From positions 1-64,000 of the forward strand of contig NZ_SCMR01000021.1 of the NCBI RefSeq assembly GCF_005502885.1: DNA of 64,000 bases, read 5' to 3'. Position numbers and translations under genes: made by a program. Positions 1 to 8,513 of this stretch are shown one piece after another. The notes beneath the pieces are model-generated. The model was given only the letters and a program-made list of their open reading frames with translations. It did no database searches and was not told the origin of the DNA. How positions within the stretch are numbered: the stretch's first letter is position 1; every line of letters begins with the position of its first letter. Source of the stretch: Microbacterium sp. 2FI (GTDB lineage: Bacteria; Actinomycetota; Actinomycetes; Actinomycetales; Microbacteriaceae).

Positions 1-115
1 CGACTCGTTCGAGGCCGGCAAGCTCGGCACGTTCGAGGTCGGCGAGGGCGCCAGCGTCCTCCTCGGCGACCCCTACGTCTTCGACGCCGACAACATCGGC
101 GACTTCGACTTCTAA
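1..115 (+). CDS. C-terminal end of a sugar ABC substrate-binding protein (partial)
   Basis: Only the last 37 codons are in the window, reading from base 2 to a TAA at 113-115. The tail has a Gly-rich stretch followed by GDPYVFDADNIGDFDF. That resembles the conserved end of periplasmic-binding-protein type I sugar receptors of the RhaS/autoinducer-2 type, which finish with a phrase like FxxDNIDDFDF. If so it is the lipoprotein of a sugar importer whose other genes lie to the left. Family assignment rests on this short tail only. Confidence 0.4.
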   Translation, partial: DSFEAGKLGTFEVGEGASVLLGDPYVFDADNIGDFDF

Positions 116-229
116 AGCCGAAGCATCAGAGAGCGCCCGGTCTGCATTCGTGCAGGCCGGGCGCGCTGCGTCTCTGGCATGCTGGGTCGAGGCACAGCGC
201 ACATGCCACCCCCATCGCAAGGAGTCCGC

Positions 230-448
230 ATGGCCGGCAAGTACGACCTCGAGACCACGACGCTCGGCGAGCTGCTCGATGATCCCGAGGCGCGAGCGAT
301 CATCGACGAGCTCGCACCCGAGGTGCCCGATCACCCGATGATCGGCTTCGCCCGGGGGATGCCGGCGGCCGCCATCCTGAAGATGGCGGGCGGTCAGGTG
401 CCGGCGGCGACGATCGAGCAGCTCACGAGTCGCATCGCGGCGCTCTGA
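230..448 (+). CDS. Small conserved helical protein, 72 aa, unknown function
   Basis: Starts at ATG 230, preceded by AAGGAG at 219-224; a longer in-frame start at 179 has no ribosome site and is less likely. The 72 residues hold a helical segment (LGELLDDPEARAIIDEL), a conserved-looking PMIGFARGMP loop and a final helix. I recall similar short modules fused to the C-termini of esterases and glycosidases in other bacteria, where they have no assigned activity. Here it stands alone just downstream of a sugar-binding protein gene and may act with that transporter's operon. No catalytic motif, signal peptide or membrane segment is visible. Confidence 0.6.
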   Translation: MAGKYDLETTTLGELLDDPEARAIIDELAPEVPDHPMIGFARGMPAAAILKMAGGQVPAATIEQLTSRIAAL

Positions 449-472
449 CCCGCCTGATCACGCGGGGCTCGC

Positions 473-814
473 TCACGCCAGCGCGCGGGCGAGTTCCGTC
501 TTGCGGCGCTCGCGCATCGCGAGGAAGAGAGGGAACGTGAAGGCGAAGGCCGTGATCCCGGCGCCCACGACGTAGAGCCAGCCGAAGCGCATGCGCATGC
601 GCCGCGCCTCGACGATGATGAAGACGCTGCCGGCGACCGCCACCACGAGCAGGTCGACCGTGATCGACGAGACGGCCGGGCCGCTCGTGACGAGGTCGCC
701 GATGAAGTCGCGCAGCTGGACGATCGCCAGGGCGTTGAAGAACCAGGTGCCGACGAGGCCGGCGACGGCGAGGCCTGCATAAACGAGGGCGAGCGGGCTC
801 CAGTGGCGGGTCAC
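473..814 (-). CDS. DUF2834-type integral membrane protein
   Basis: A 113-residue hydrophobic protein with three likely membrane helices (about residues 8-30, 50-70 and 80-100). The order matches DUF2834: an N-terminal helix, a loop with a Phe-Ile-Gly-Asp-Leu stretch, a second helix carrying DLLVVAVAGSVFIIVEARRM, and a last helix ending FPLFLAMRER. The ExRRMxMR element after helix 2 is characteristic of the family. Function of the family is unknown. It lies 12 bp downstream of the MFS transporter gene on the same strand and may be cotranscribed with it. Confidence 0.7.
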   Translation of the reverse strand: MTRHWSPLALVYAGLAVAGLVGTWFFNALAIVQLRDFIGDLVTSGPAVSSITVDLLVVAVAGSVFIIVEARRMRMRFGWLYVVGAGITAFAFTFPLFLAMRERRKTELARALA

Positions 815-826
815 TCGCTCATTGTT

Positions 827-2050
827 TCAGTCGCGTCGGGCGAGGAGGGCGTTGACCGCTCCGGCGCCCAGCACGACGCCGGCCGCCGCGATCGGGGCGA
901 TGAGCGCGACCTCTGCGCCGCCGTTCTCGGCGATGAGCCCCGTTATCGCGGACGCCGCGGACTGGCCGACGATGATCGCCGACCCGAGCATCGTCATGAC
1001 GGTGGCCGAGCGGCCCTGCGGGCTGCGAGCGGCGGCGAGGCTGTACTGGGTCACGAGGGTGGGGCCGATGCCCACGCCGATGATGAGCAGGGCCACGGTG
1101 ATCGCGGCGACGCTCCCGACGAACGGCAGTGCGAGCGTGCCGGCGACGATGATCGCGGCGAAGGTCAGCCACCGGGCCGACAGCGTGAAGCGGGCGGGGA
1201 AGAGCGCGACGCCGAGGGCGAGGGCGGCCGAGCCGATCCCCATCGCGCCGTACACGAGGCCCGCCTGCTCGGGAGCGCCGCGCTCGGCCATGAAGGCGGT
1301 GAGAGAAGTGAGCATCGCACCGAAGAAGAGGCCCATGCCGAGCGCCCCGACGACCGTCGTGATGACGGCCGGGCGGAAGAGCTCACGCGCGGGCGCCTGG
1401 GCGACGGCGGCCGCTCCGGCCGGTGCCGCCTTCGCGGCGGTGGGGTGCAGCGCGAAGGCGCTCACGAACACCAGGGCGAGCACGGCGGCGCCGACGACGG
1501 GAGCAGCGGGGTTCATCGTGGTCGCAAGGAGCCCGACGATCACGGGACCGAAGACGAACACGATCTCATCCGCGGCCGACTCGTAAGCCATGGTTCCGCC
1601 GACCACCGACTCCCGCCGGTCCTTCGAGAAGGTGCGGCCGATGATCGAGACCAGACGGCTGCGCGAGAGCGGCGCGACCTGCGGCATCGTCGCGCCGATG
1701 AGGAAGGCGACGGCGAGGAGCGCGGCATCCGGAACCGTCGCGAACGCGAGCCACGCGATCGCGAGCAGCAGCGCGCTGTTGATCGTGCCCGACAGCAGCA
1801 GCACGCGGCGCTGGCCGAACCGGTCGGCCGCGGCGCCGAGGAGCGGTCCGATGAGCGCGGTGCCGATGCCGGTCATCGCCGACGTCATGCCGCCGAGGGC
1901 GAGCGAGCCGCGCGCCGAGACGACGAGTGTGAGGATGCCGACCACCATCATGGCGAAGGGCAGGCGCGCGATCAGCGCGATGGGGAAGTAGGAGAAGCCG
2001 GTCTCACGAACGAGGCTCGTGTGGCGCGGCGCGGCCAGTGTGGTGTGCAT
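827..2050 (-). CDS. Major facilitator superfamily transporter
   Basis: 407 residues with about twelve hydrophobic segments. The loop between helices 2 and 3 carries a motif-A-like element (GAAADRFGQRRVLL, about residues 72-85), the signature of MFS proton antiporters and symporters. A longer hydrophilic region near the middle fits the usual 6+6 arrangement. Start is ATG 2050 with AGGA 7-10 bases upstream. No substrate can be read from sequence; the adjacent arabinoside genes run on the same strand, but there is a 133-bp gap and no sugar-porter signature, so a drug-efflux-type role is as likely as a sugar one. Confidence 0.8.
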   Translation of the reverse strand: MHTTLAAPRHTSLVRETGFSYFPIALIARLPFAMMVVGILTLVVSARGSLALGGMTSAMTGIGTALIGPLLGAAADRFGQRRVLLLSGTINSALLLAIAWLAFATVPDAALLAVAFLIGATMPQVAPLSRSRLVSIIGRTFSKDRRESVVGGTMAYESAADEIVFVFGPVIVGLLATTMNPAAPVVGAAVLALVFVSAFALHPTAAKAAPAGAAAVAQAPARELFRPAVITTVVGALGMGLFFGAMLTSLTAFMAERGAPEQAGLVYGAMGIGSAALALGVALFPARFTLSARWLTFAAIIVAGTLALPFVGSVAAITVALLIIGVGIGPTLVTQYSLAAARSPQGRSATVMTMLGSAIIVGQSAASAITGLIAENGGAEVALIAPIAAAGVVLGAGAVNALLARRD

Positions 2051-2183
2051 GGGGTCCTGTACGTCTGCCGCAGAGGTTCCCGCGGCACGTGGTGCCGCCT
2101 TTGTCCGCGAACGGGCCAGGTAGATGCACAGCTGATGGGTCGATCGATCTTACCGGACGCCCCTGGCAAGGGCCTGGGCGGTG

Positions 2184-4118
2184 TCAGCGGGCCTCCGGGA
2201 TCCAGATGCGCATGGTCGACGGACCCCGCTCGGCCCACTCGTGGTAAGGCACGAGGGGCACCTCGGCGGTGGCCGTGCCCGCGGTGGACTCGGCCTCGCC
2301 GTAGGGCCACGGACCACGACCGAGCGGGAGCCGCTGCACGGTCGCCCAGACTCTGCCGTCGCGCTCGAACGGCACGGTGCCCGGTGCGATCGCGACCTGC
2401 GCGACATCGGTGGCACCGGCCGCCGCGAGATCCACGGACTCGAGAGCGAACACCTCGGGGCCGCGCTCGACGGCGACGCAGCCGCGGACGGCATCGATCC
2501 GCGGATCGGGCGACGACACGCGCGGCACCATCGGGAGGTCGAGCTGGACGACGTCTCCGGCGCGAAACGAGTGACGCACCTCCACCATTCCCGGGTCCGC
2601 GGAGCGCTGCTGCGTCGAGCCGCCGGTGACGATCCGGAGGGTCGCGCCCGTCGCCCACGCCGGAACGCGCAGGCTGAGCGTCCAGGGCGCATCGGAATCC
2701 GACACGTGGGTGACGGTGATGCGACCGTCGGCCGGGTAGGCGGTGGCGACGTCGAACGCAACGACGCGGCCGTCGTCCAGCACGGTGCGCACCGTCGCAG
2801 GGGCGTACTGCAGCAGCTGCACGCCTTCGGCATCGGCGGTCGCCACGTACGCGTCGAGACTCGCGAGCATGCGCGCCACGTTCGGCGGGCAGCAGGAGAC
2901 CTCGAACCAGGGCGCCCGCAGCGACGACGACGCGCGGGGCGAGGTCGTGTCGGGATCGGCGGGCGTGCCGGGCACCCGCTGGTGGAGCGTGTTGGCGTAG
3001 TAGAACGCTCGACCGTCGGGTGACGGTGAGGTCGCCACGACGTTGTAGAGCGTGCGCTCGATGAGGTCGGCGTGTCGTGCGTCACCGCCCGCCAGCAGCA
3101 GGCGCCACGTGAACATGATCGAGCCGATGCTCGCGCACGTCTCGGAGTACGCGCGATCGGGTGGCAGTTCCCAATCGTCGCCGAACGCCTCGTCCTGGTG
3201 GTGCGACCCCTGACCACCGGTGATATAGGTGCGACGGGCGATCGTGCGGTCCCACTGGCGGCGCAGCGCATTCAACAGGCCGGTGTCGCGCGTGTCGACG
3301 GCGACGTCCATCGCACCCGCGGCGAGGTAGTTCGCGCGAACGGCATGACCACGCAGCACCTCGGCCTCGCGCACCGGCATGTCGTCCTGGTAGTACTTGC
3401 GGCCCCACTCGATGTCGCGCAGGGTGCCGCGACCGTGGCGTTCGACGAACAGGCGTGCCTGGTCGAGGTACCGGCGGTCGCCGGTCACACGGGAGAGTTC
3501 GGCGAGACCCACCTCGATCTCGGCGTGACCGCAGATCGCCGCGCGGCCGTCGACCCCGAACTCCGCGCACACGAGGTCTGCCGCCCGACGCGCGATGCCC
3601 AGCAGTCCGTCGTCGGCGCCGGGACGCGTGCGCTCACGAGCGACAGCGGCCTGGAAGAGGTGGCCGAGGCAGTAGAGCTCGTGCCCCCATTCGAGGTCCG
3701 ACCATCGCGCGCCCTGGCCGGGCCGGCCGAACCGGGTGTTGAGGTAGCCGTCGGGCTCCTGCGCCGCGGCGACCCGCGCGACGACGGCGCGCAGGCGCTC
3801 CTCGAGCAGCGGGTCGTCGGTGCGGCCGATCTCCCACGAGAGGCCCTCGAGGTACTTGTACACCTCCGAATCGGAGAACTCCCGTCCGCGACGTCGCTCG
3901 TCCAGCCCTTCGCTCGCGGCGAGGTCGAAGTTGGGCAGCCACCCCTCGGATTCGAGGCGCGAACCGATGTGGGCGAGGGTGTGCTCGCCGTTGACGACCT
4001 GCCGATCGCCCCAGAACCCACCCGTGATGCGGACCTCGCCCTGGCCGAGCGGCCTGAGACGTCCGCGCGCGGGGACGGCGGGCGCCTGCGGCGCGTGCGT
4101 CGTGAAGTGCATAGTCAT
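2184..4118 (-). CDS. Cytoplasmic GH127 beta-L-arabinofuranosidase (HypBA1-like)
   Basis: 644 residues, close to the 658 of Bifidobacterium longum HypBA1, with no signal peptide, so it should act inside the cell. The family hydrolyses beta-1,2-L-arabinobiose and Hyp-linked beta-L-arabinofuranosides using a zinc-bound cysteine nucleophile. All key residues can be placed: E310 (acid/base, in DEAFGDD), E326 and C328 (in YSETCAS), and C409-C410 (in VSCCPPN). The E310-E326-C328 spacing equals E322-E338-C340 of HypBA1. Start ATG 4118 overlaps the stop of the upstream permease as ATGA, so it is translationally coupled and last in the importer operon. Expected substrate is the oligosaccharide brought in by that importer. 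Confidence 0.92.
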   Translation of the reverse strand: MTMHFTTHAPQAPAVPARGRLRPLGQGEVRITGGFWGDRQVVNGEHTLAHIGSRLESEGWLPNFDLAASEGLDERRRGREFSDSEVYKYLEGLSWEIGRTDDPLLEERLRAVVARVAAAQEPDGYLNTRFGRPGQGARWSDLEWGHELYCLGHLFQAAVARERTRPGADDGLLGIARRAADLVCAEFGVDGRAAICGHAEIEVGLAELSRVTGDRRYLDQARLFVERHGRGTLRDIEWGRKYYQDDMPVREAEVLRGHAVRANYLAAGAMDVAVDTRDTGLLNALRRQWDRTIARRTYITGGQGSHHQDEAFGDDWELPPDRAYSETCASIGSIMFTWRLLLAGGDARHADLIERTLYNVVATSPSPDGRAFYYANTLHQRVPGTPADPDTTSPRASSSLRAPWFEVSCCPPNVARMLASLDAYVATADAEGVQLLQYAPATVRTVLDDGRVVAFDVATAYPADGRITVTHVSDSDAPWTLSLRVPAWATGATLRIVTGGSTQQRSADPGMVEVRHSFRAGDVVQLDLPMVPRVSSPDPRIDAVRGCVAVERGPEVFALESVDLAAAGATDVAQVAIAPGTVPFERDGRVWATVQRLPLGRGPWPYGEAESTAGTATAEVPLVPYHEWAERGPSTMRIWIPEAR

Positions 4119-5014
4119 CCCTTGAAGGCTCCCGACATGAATCCGCGGACGTAGTGGCGCTGCAGCACGAGGAACAGCACGACGCACGGCAGCGCGAGCA
4201 CGACGACCCCCGCTTCGGTGGCGCCGTAGTCGATCACTCCCATCACCTGACCGCGCAGGTTCGCCACCGCGAGGGGGAGCGTCATCCGATTGGTGTCGTT
4301 GATGAGGATCAGCGGCGCGATGAAGTCGTTCCAGGCGGTCAGGAACGCGAAGAGCCCCACCGTGATGAGCCCGGGCTTGACCGCCGGCAGCAGCACGCGC
4401 CACAGCGCCGAGAAGCTGTTGCAGCCGTCGACGAGCGCCGCCTCGTCCATCTCGCGCGGGATCGACTCGAACGAGATCCGCATCATGAACATCGAGAACG
4501 GCAGCTGGAACATCGTCAGCACGAGCGCGACTCCGACGAGGGAGTTGTTCAGCCCGATCGCGTTGAGGATCACGTACAGCGGGATCAGGAGCGTCGCGTA
4601 CGGCACCATCAGGATCGCGAGCACCAGGAGGAACAGCAGGTTCTTGCCGGGGAAGTTGTACCGTGCGAAGGCGTACCCGCCGAAGAACGAGATCACGAGC
4701 GTCAGCACCACCGTGAGCAGCGACACGAACAGCGAGTTGGCCAGGTACACCCAGATGCCCGCCTGGAAGTCCGCGAGTGCCTGGTAGTTGCCGAACCCCC
4801 ACCCGTCGGTCTGGCTCGAGCCCGCCTGCGGGCTGAAGGACGAGACCGTCGTCCACACGAGCGGGTAGAGGAAGATGATCGCGAGTGCCGAGGTGAAGAC
4901 CCCGTACGGGATGCCCCACATCAGGCGCGTGGCGTGGCGCCTGCTCATCCGCGGCCGGTCGCGCAGACCGGGGGCGACGACGGTGCGGGTCGACGTGGTG
5001 TCGGTGAGGGTCAC
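4115..5014 (-). CDS. Sugar ABC transporter permease, MalG/AraQ type
   Basis: 299 residues, six membrane segments, with the cytoplasmic EAA loop for ATPase docking visible as EAALVDGCNSFSALWRVLLP about 90 residues from the C-terminus. This is the CUT1-type inner-membrane permease that pairs with the MalF-type protein encoded just upstream. Starts at GTG 5014, with GAGGAGG lying inside the end of the upstream gene, and its stop overlaps the GH127 start (ATGA). No ATPase gene is in this operon; in Gram-positive CUT1 systems a shared MsmK/MalK-type ATPase encoded elsewhere usually energises several importers. Substrate inferred to be beta-L-arabino-oligosaccharide from its neighbours. Confidence 0.9.
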   Translation of the reverse strand: MTLTDTTSTRTVVAPGLRDRPRMSRRHATRLMWGIPYGVFTSALAIIFLYPLVWTTVSSFSPQAGSSQTDGWGFGNYQALADFQAGIWVYLANSLFVSLLTVVLTLVISFFGGYAFARYNFPGKNLLFLLVLAILMVPYATLLIPLYVILNAIGLNNSLVGVALVLTMFQLPFSMFMMRISFESIPREMDEAALVDGCNSFSALWRVLLPAVKPGLITVGLFAFLTAWNDFIAPLILINDTNRMTLPLAVANLRGQVMGVIDYGATEAGVVVLALPCVVLFLVLQRHYVRGFMSGAFKG

Positions 5015-5015
5015 G

Positions 5016-5921
5016 TCAGGCCTCCTCAGGACGACGGAACGCGCGCAGCTGCACGACGTTGATGACGATGAGTGCGAGCAGCACGATGACCGACAGCGCC
5101 GCGGCGATGCCGAGGTCGTTCTGCCCCTGGAAGGCGACGTTGTAGATCAGCTGGACGATGGTCATGGTGCTGTTGTCCGGCCCGCCCTTGGTGAGGATGT
5201 AGAACTGGTCGAACGCGAGGAGCGACCCTGTCACGCACAGCACGATGGTGAGCGCGAAGGTCGGTCGCAGGAGCGGCATCGTGATGTGCCGGAAGGTCTG
5301 CCACCGCGACGCGCCGTCGATGCGGGCGGCCTCGAAGACGTCGTCCGAGATGCCCTGCAGGCCCACGAGCATGAGGAGCATGTAGAACCCCGCGTAGCGC
5401 CAGACGATGAGGAACACCGTCGACCACAGTGCGCCCTCGGGTGTGCCGAGGAACGTGAAGCCCCACGTCGCCATCAGATCGGCGAACGGACCCGCGAACG
5501 GCGAGTAGAGGACGTAGAAGAGGAGGGATGCCGAGGCGAGGCCCAGTGCGCTGGGGATCAGGAACGCCGTGCGGAGGAATCCCTTCCACATCGTGGACTC
5601 CTGCACGAGGAGTGCGAGGCCCAGGCCCAGACCGATCAGCAGCACCGTCGTGATCGCGGTGTAGAGGAGTGTGAAGCGGATCGAATCCCAGAAGAGGCGG
5701 TGGTCGACGGCGGCGATGTAGTTGTCGGGGAAGTTGAGGCCCATGTTCCCCCGGAGAAGGGGCCAGTCGGAGGCCGACATCTGGAGCACGAGCATCAGCG
5801 GGATGAGGAAGAGCGCGACGACGAAGATCGCGGTGGGGGCGGCGTAGAGCCAGCCCTGCAGCGGGCCGCCGAGGGGACTGCGTGCGGGCTTCGCGCGTCG
5901 CGCGAGGGTGGGGAGTGCCAC
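5016..5921 (-). CDS. Sugar ABC transporter permease, MalF/UgpA type
   Basis: 301 residues with six predicted membrane segments and an EAA loop reading EAARIDGASRWQTFRHITMP near residue 200, the ATPase contact site of CUT1 permeases. Start is GTG 5921 with AGGAG four bases upstream; it lies only one base from the next permease. It follows the binding-protein gene, from which it is separated by an 81-bp spacer holding a very stable 19-bp hairpin. Forms the heterodimeric channel with the MalG-type protein. Substrate inferred from context. Confidence 0.9.
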   Translation of the reverse strand: MALPTLARRAKPARSPLGGPLQGWLYAAPTAIFVVALFLIPLMLVLQMSASDWPLLRGNMGLNFPDNYIAAVDHRLFWDSIRFTLLYTAITTVLLIGLGLGLALLVQESTMWKGFLRTAFLIPSALGLASASLLFYVLYSPFAGPFADLMATWGFTFLGTPEGALWSTVFLIVWRYAGFYMLLMLVGLQGISDDVFEAARIDGASRWQTFRHITMPLLRPTFALTIVLCVTGSLLAFDQFYILTKGGPDNSTMTIVQLIYNVAFQGQNDLGIAAALSVIVLLALIVINVVQLRAFRRPEEA

Positions 5922-5956
5922 GTCGCTCCTAGGGGAGTTGAACGGTTGGAAACGGG

Positions 5957-5995
5957 GCGGGCGGGGTGCGCTGCCGGGCAGCGCACCCCGCCCGC
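5957..5995. terminator. 19-bp intercistronic hairpin inside the importer operon
   Basis: Perfect inverted repeat: arms 5957-5975 and 5977-5995 with a single central base, almost all G/C. It lies between the binding-protein gene and the first permease gene on the transcribed (minus) strand, with no T-tract. Such elements typically cause partial termination or protect the 3' end of the upstream message, so that the binding lipoprotein is made in excess over the permeases. Confidence 0.75.
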
Positions 5996-6002
5996 GATGA
6001 AC

Positions 6003-7304
6003 TCACTGACTCAGGATGGCCGTGATTTCGTCGTTGTCGGCGTCGACCGAGTCGGCGCCCTCGATGACGGCGTTGCGGACCAGCGTGAGCCAGGGGCTGC
6101 CCGGAGCGTTGTAGGCCTGCTGGAACTGCAGCGCGACCGGGGTGTCGCCCTGACCGGCCACCTCGTTGATGGTGACCAGACGCGGGTCCTCGGCGGCGTA
6201 CTGGTTGTCGGCGAGGTCGGAGCGCGACACGGCGTTGCCGGCCTGGGCCAGCACCTCGACCTGGGCCTCCTCCGACATCATCCACGCGAGGAAGTTCCAC
6301 GCCTGCGGCGACTGCTCCGAGTCCTTCGAGATGCCGATGCCGTCGCCGCCGACGAACGTCGAGACGCCGCCGTCGACTCCCGGGATGCCGGCGAGGCCGG
6401 CATCGAACTCCAGGGCGGGGAGGAGCGTGGCCGGGAACGGCATGATGCCGACGTTGCCCTCCTGGAAGCCCGCGACCCAGGTGGCGCCGGTCTCGTCAGC
6501 CGAGCCCGGAGCGACCGCGCCCGCCTCGTACAGCTCCTGCCAGGTGGCGTAGACCTCCTTCGCCGTGTCGCTGGCGAGCAGCGCCTCGGTGCCCTCGGGG
6601 TTCATGACCGGGTCGCCGGACGCCCAGATGCTCGGGAACCACGTGAACACGAGGCATCCGCCGCAGTTGAGTCCGGCGGACGTGCCCGACACTCCGGGCT
6701 TGCCCAGCTCCTGCACCGCCATGGCGGCCTCGGCGAACTCGGCGAGCGTCGCCGGAGCCTTGTCGGGGTCGAGACCGGCCTCGGCGAAGAGCTCCTTGTT
6801 CCACATCAGCATCGACAGGTCGAGTACGAAGGGGAGAACGTGCTCTGCGCCGTCGTAGGTGCCCGCCGCGAGGTGACCCTTGTTGATCGCGTCCTTGTAG
6901 TCGAGTCCGTCGATCTGCTCCGAGATGTCGGCGAAGAGCCCCTGCTCGACCCAGTTCGGCACGTAGACGATGTCTGCGGCGAACAGGTCGGGAAGCCCGC
7001 TCGAGCCGGCGGCGGCGCCGACCTTGGCGACATAGTCGTCGTTGGGGACGACGGTGAGTTCGACCTGGTTCTCGTGGCTGGCGTTGTACGCGTCCACGAG
7101 CAGGTTGGCCTGCGCCTCCATCGGCGCACGCGTCCACAGCGTCAGCGTCGTGCCGTCGTCGACTCCCTCGGCGGGGATCGACTCGTCGGGGGCGGGCGTG
7201 TTCCCGGTGTCACCGGCGCACGCGGTCAGGCCGCCGATCAGGGCTCCGGCGGCCGCGAAGGCCGTGACCGCGCGCAGGGCGGCCCGGCGTCGGGTGGTGA
7301 TCAT
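6003..7304 (-). CDS. Sugar ABC transporter substrate-binding lipoprotein (family 1)
   Basis: 433 residues. The N-terminus has a Twin-Arg-like basic stretch, a hydrophobic core and the lipobox LTAC, giving lipidated Cys29 after signal peptidase II cleavage; an acidic Gly/Pro-rich tether follows. The mature part reads as a CUT1 family-1 solute-binding protein (LTLWTRAPMEAQANLLVDAYNA near the start, GGDGIGISKDSEQSPQAWNFLAWM near residue 330). ATG 7304 has GAGGAG upstream. It captures the sugar for the two following permeases. It is divergent from a LacI regulator, and the 174-bp spacer carries a candidate operator at 7384-7400 that recurs before the giant hydrolase gene. Confidence 0.9.
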   Translation of the reverse strand: MITTRRRAALRAVTAFAAAGALIGGLTACAGDTGNTPAPDESIPAEGVDDGTTLTLWTRAPMEAQANLLVDAYNASHENQVELTVVPNDDYVAKVGAAAGSSGLPDLFAADIVYVPNWVEQGLFADISEQIDGLDYKDAINKGHLAAGTYDGAEHVLPFVLDLSMLMWNKELFAEAGLDPDKAPATLAEFAEAAMAVQELGKPGVSGTSAGLNCGGCLVFTWFPSIWASGDPVMNPEGTEALLASDTAKEVYATWQELYEAGAVAPGSADETGATWVAGFQEGNVGIMPFPATLLPALEFDAGLAGIPGVDGGVSTFVGGDGIGISKDSEQSPQAWNFLAWMMSEEAQVEVLAQAGNAVSRSDLADNQYAAEDPRLVTINEVAGQGDTPVALQFQQAYNAPGSPWLTLVRNAVIEGADSVDADNDEITAILSQ

Positions 7305-7383
7305 GCAACTGTCTCCTCTGGCTCATCTTCGAGCGGATGACGCCGATGGGGGTCGGCACCGCTGTGTGGGGGTGCGGGCGATT

Positions 7384-7400
7384 CGAAATCTACGAAATCC
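7384..7400. promoter_or_regulatory. Candidate operator of the first LacI regulator, copy 1
   Basis: Reads CGAAATCTACGAAATCC, matching CGAAAWCTWCGAAAWCC. It lies in the divergent spacer between the importer operon and the LacI gene. The same 17-mer pattern occurs at 9431-9447 before the giant secreted hydrolase, which is the arrangement expected if one regulator controls importer, itself and the extracellular enzyme. Confidence 0.55.
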
Positions 7401-7478
7401 CTTTCGGCAAGGTATCGTCACAGACAGCGAGCGGTCAAGTACCGTCTCCGATAACCTTTCCGCAACAAGGAGGTCAAC

Positions 7479-8504
7479 GTGGCGCCGAACGAGATCGGGT
7501 CGCGTGCAGCGACGCTGAGCGACGTCGCCCGAGCGGCGGGAGTTTCGATCGCCACGGCGTCGAAAGCACTCAACAACCGGGACGATGTCGCCGCTGCGAC
7601 GCGCCAGCGCGTGCTGCAGGCGGCCGAAGATCTGGCGTTCACCCCGAACGCGATGGCGAAGGGTCTGCTGGCCGGACGCACCGGCACTGTCGGACTCCTC
7701 ACGAGCGACCTCGAAGGCCGCTTCATGATCCCGATCCTCATGGGTGCCGAAGACGCGTTCGGAGCAGGGCAGATCAACGTGTTCCTGTGCGATGCGCGCG
7801 GCGACGCGATCCGCGAGCAGCATCACCTGCGGGCGCTGCTGAGCCGCCGCGTCGACGGCATCATCGTGGTCGGCAGGCAGACCGACCCCCGACCGTCGCT
7901 CGGTCAGGGCCTCCCGGTGCCGGTCGTCTACGCGTACTCGCCATCGGATGATCCGCGGGATCTGTCGCTGACCCCCGACAACTACGCCGGCGGGCGCCTC
8001 GCCGTGGAGCATCTCATCGCGTGCGGGCGCACGCGGATCGCGCACATCACCGGTGACCCCTCGTACGCCGCCGCGCAGGACCGCCTCGCCGGTGCCCGCG
8101 CGGGCCTCGCCGCGGCCGGGCTCGAACTGGTCGGAGAGCCGATGTTCTCGGAGTGGACCGAGCACTGGGGACGCGACGCCGCGGCGATGCTGCTGAAGCG
8201 GCATCCCGATGTCGATGCGTTCTTCTGCGGATCCGATCAGATCGCGCGCGGCGCGCTCGACACCGCCCGCGACCTCGGTCGCACAGTGCCCGACGACCTC
8301 GCCGTGATCGGCTACGACAACTGGGAGGTGCTCTCGACCAACTCCCGCCCCGAGCTCACGAGCATCGACGCCAACCTTCAGCAGCTCGGTCGCCAGGCAG
8401 CGCAGCGCGTGTTCGACGCGATCGACGGCGTCGACGTCGGCAGCGGCGAGCACCACCTGCCGGTGCGCCTCGTGATCCGGGGCTCGACCATCCCGCGTCG
8501 CTGA
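7479..8504 (+). CDS. LacI-family transcriptional regulator of the arabinoside importer
   Basis: 341 residues. The helix-turn-helix sits at about residues 12-60 (ATLSDVARAAGVSIATASKALN, then a hinge-type LAFTPNAMAKGL), followed by a sugar-binding-protein-like effector domain with the usual QDRLAGARAGL and DDLAVIGYDNWE elements. Start is GTG 7479 with AAGGAGG at 7467-7473, which decides it over other starts. Divergent from the binding-protein gene and upstream of the giant hydrolase. Likely a repressor released by a beta-L-arabino-oligosaccharide or arabinose; the effector cannot be read from sequence. Confidence 0.9.
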   Translation: MAPNEIGSRAATLSDVARAAGVSIATASKALNNRDDVAAATRQRVLQAAEDLAFTPNAMAKGLLAGRTGTVGLLTSDLEGRFMIPILMGAEDAFGAGQINVFLCDARGDAIREQHHLRALLSRRVDGIIVVGRQTDPRPSLGQGLPVPVVYAYSPSDDPRDLSLTPDNYAGGRLAVEHLIACGRTRIAHITGDPSYAAAQDRLAGARAGLAAAGLELVGEPMFSEWTEHWGRDAAAMLLKRHPDVDAFFCGSDQIARGALDTARDLGRTVPDDLAVIGYDNWEVLSTNSRPELTSIDANLQQLGRQAAQRVFDAIDGVDVGSGEHHLPVRLVIRGSTIPRR

Positions 8505-8513
8505 CGGCGCGCG

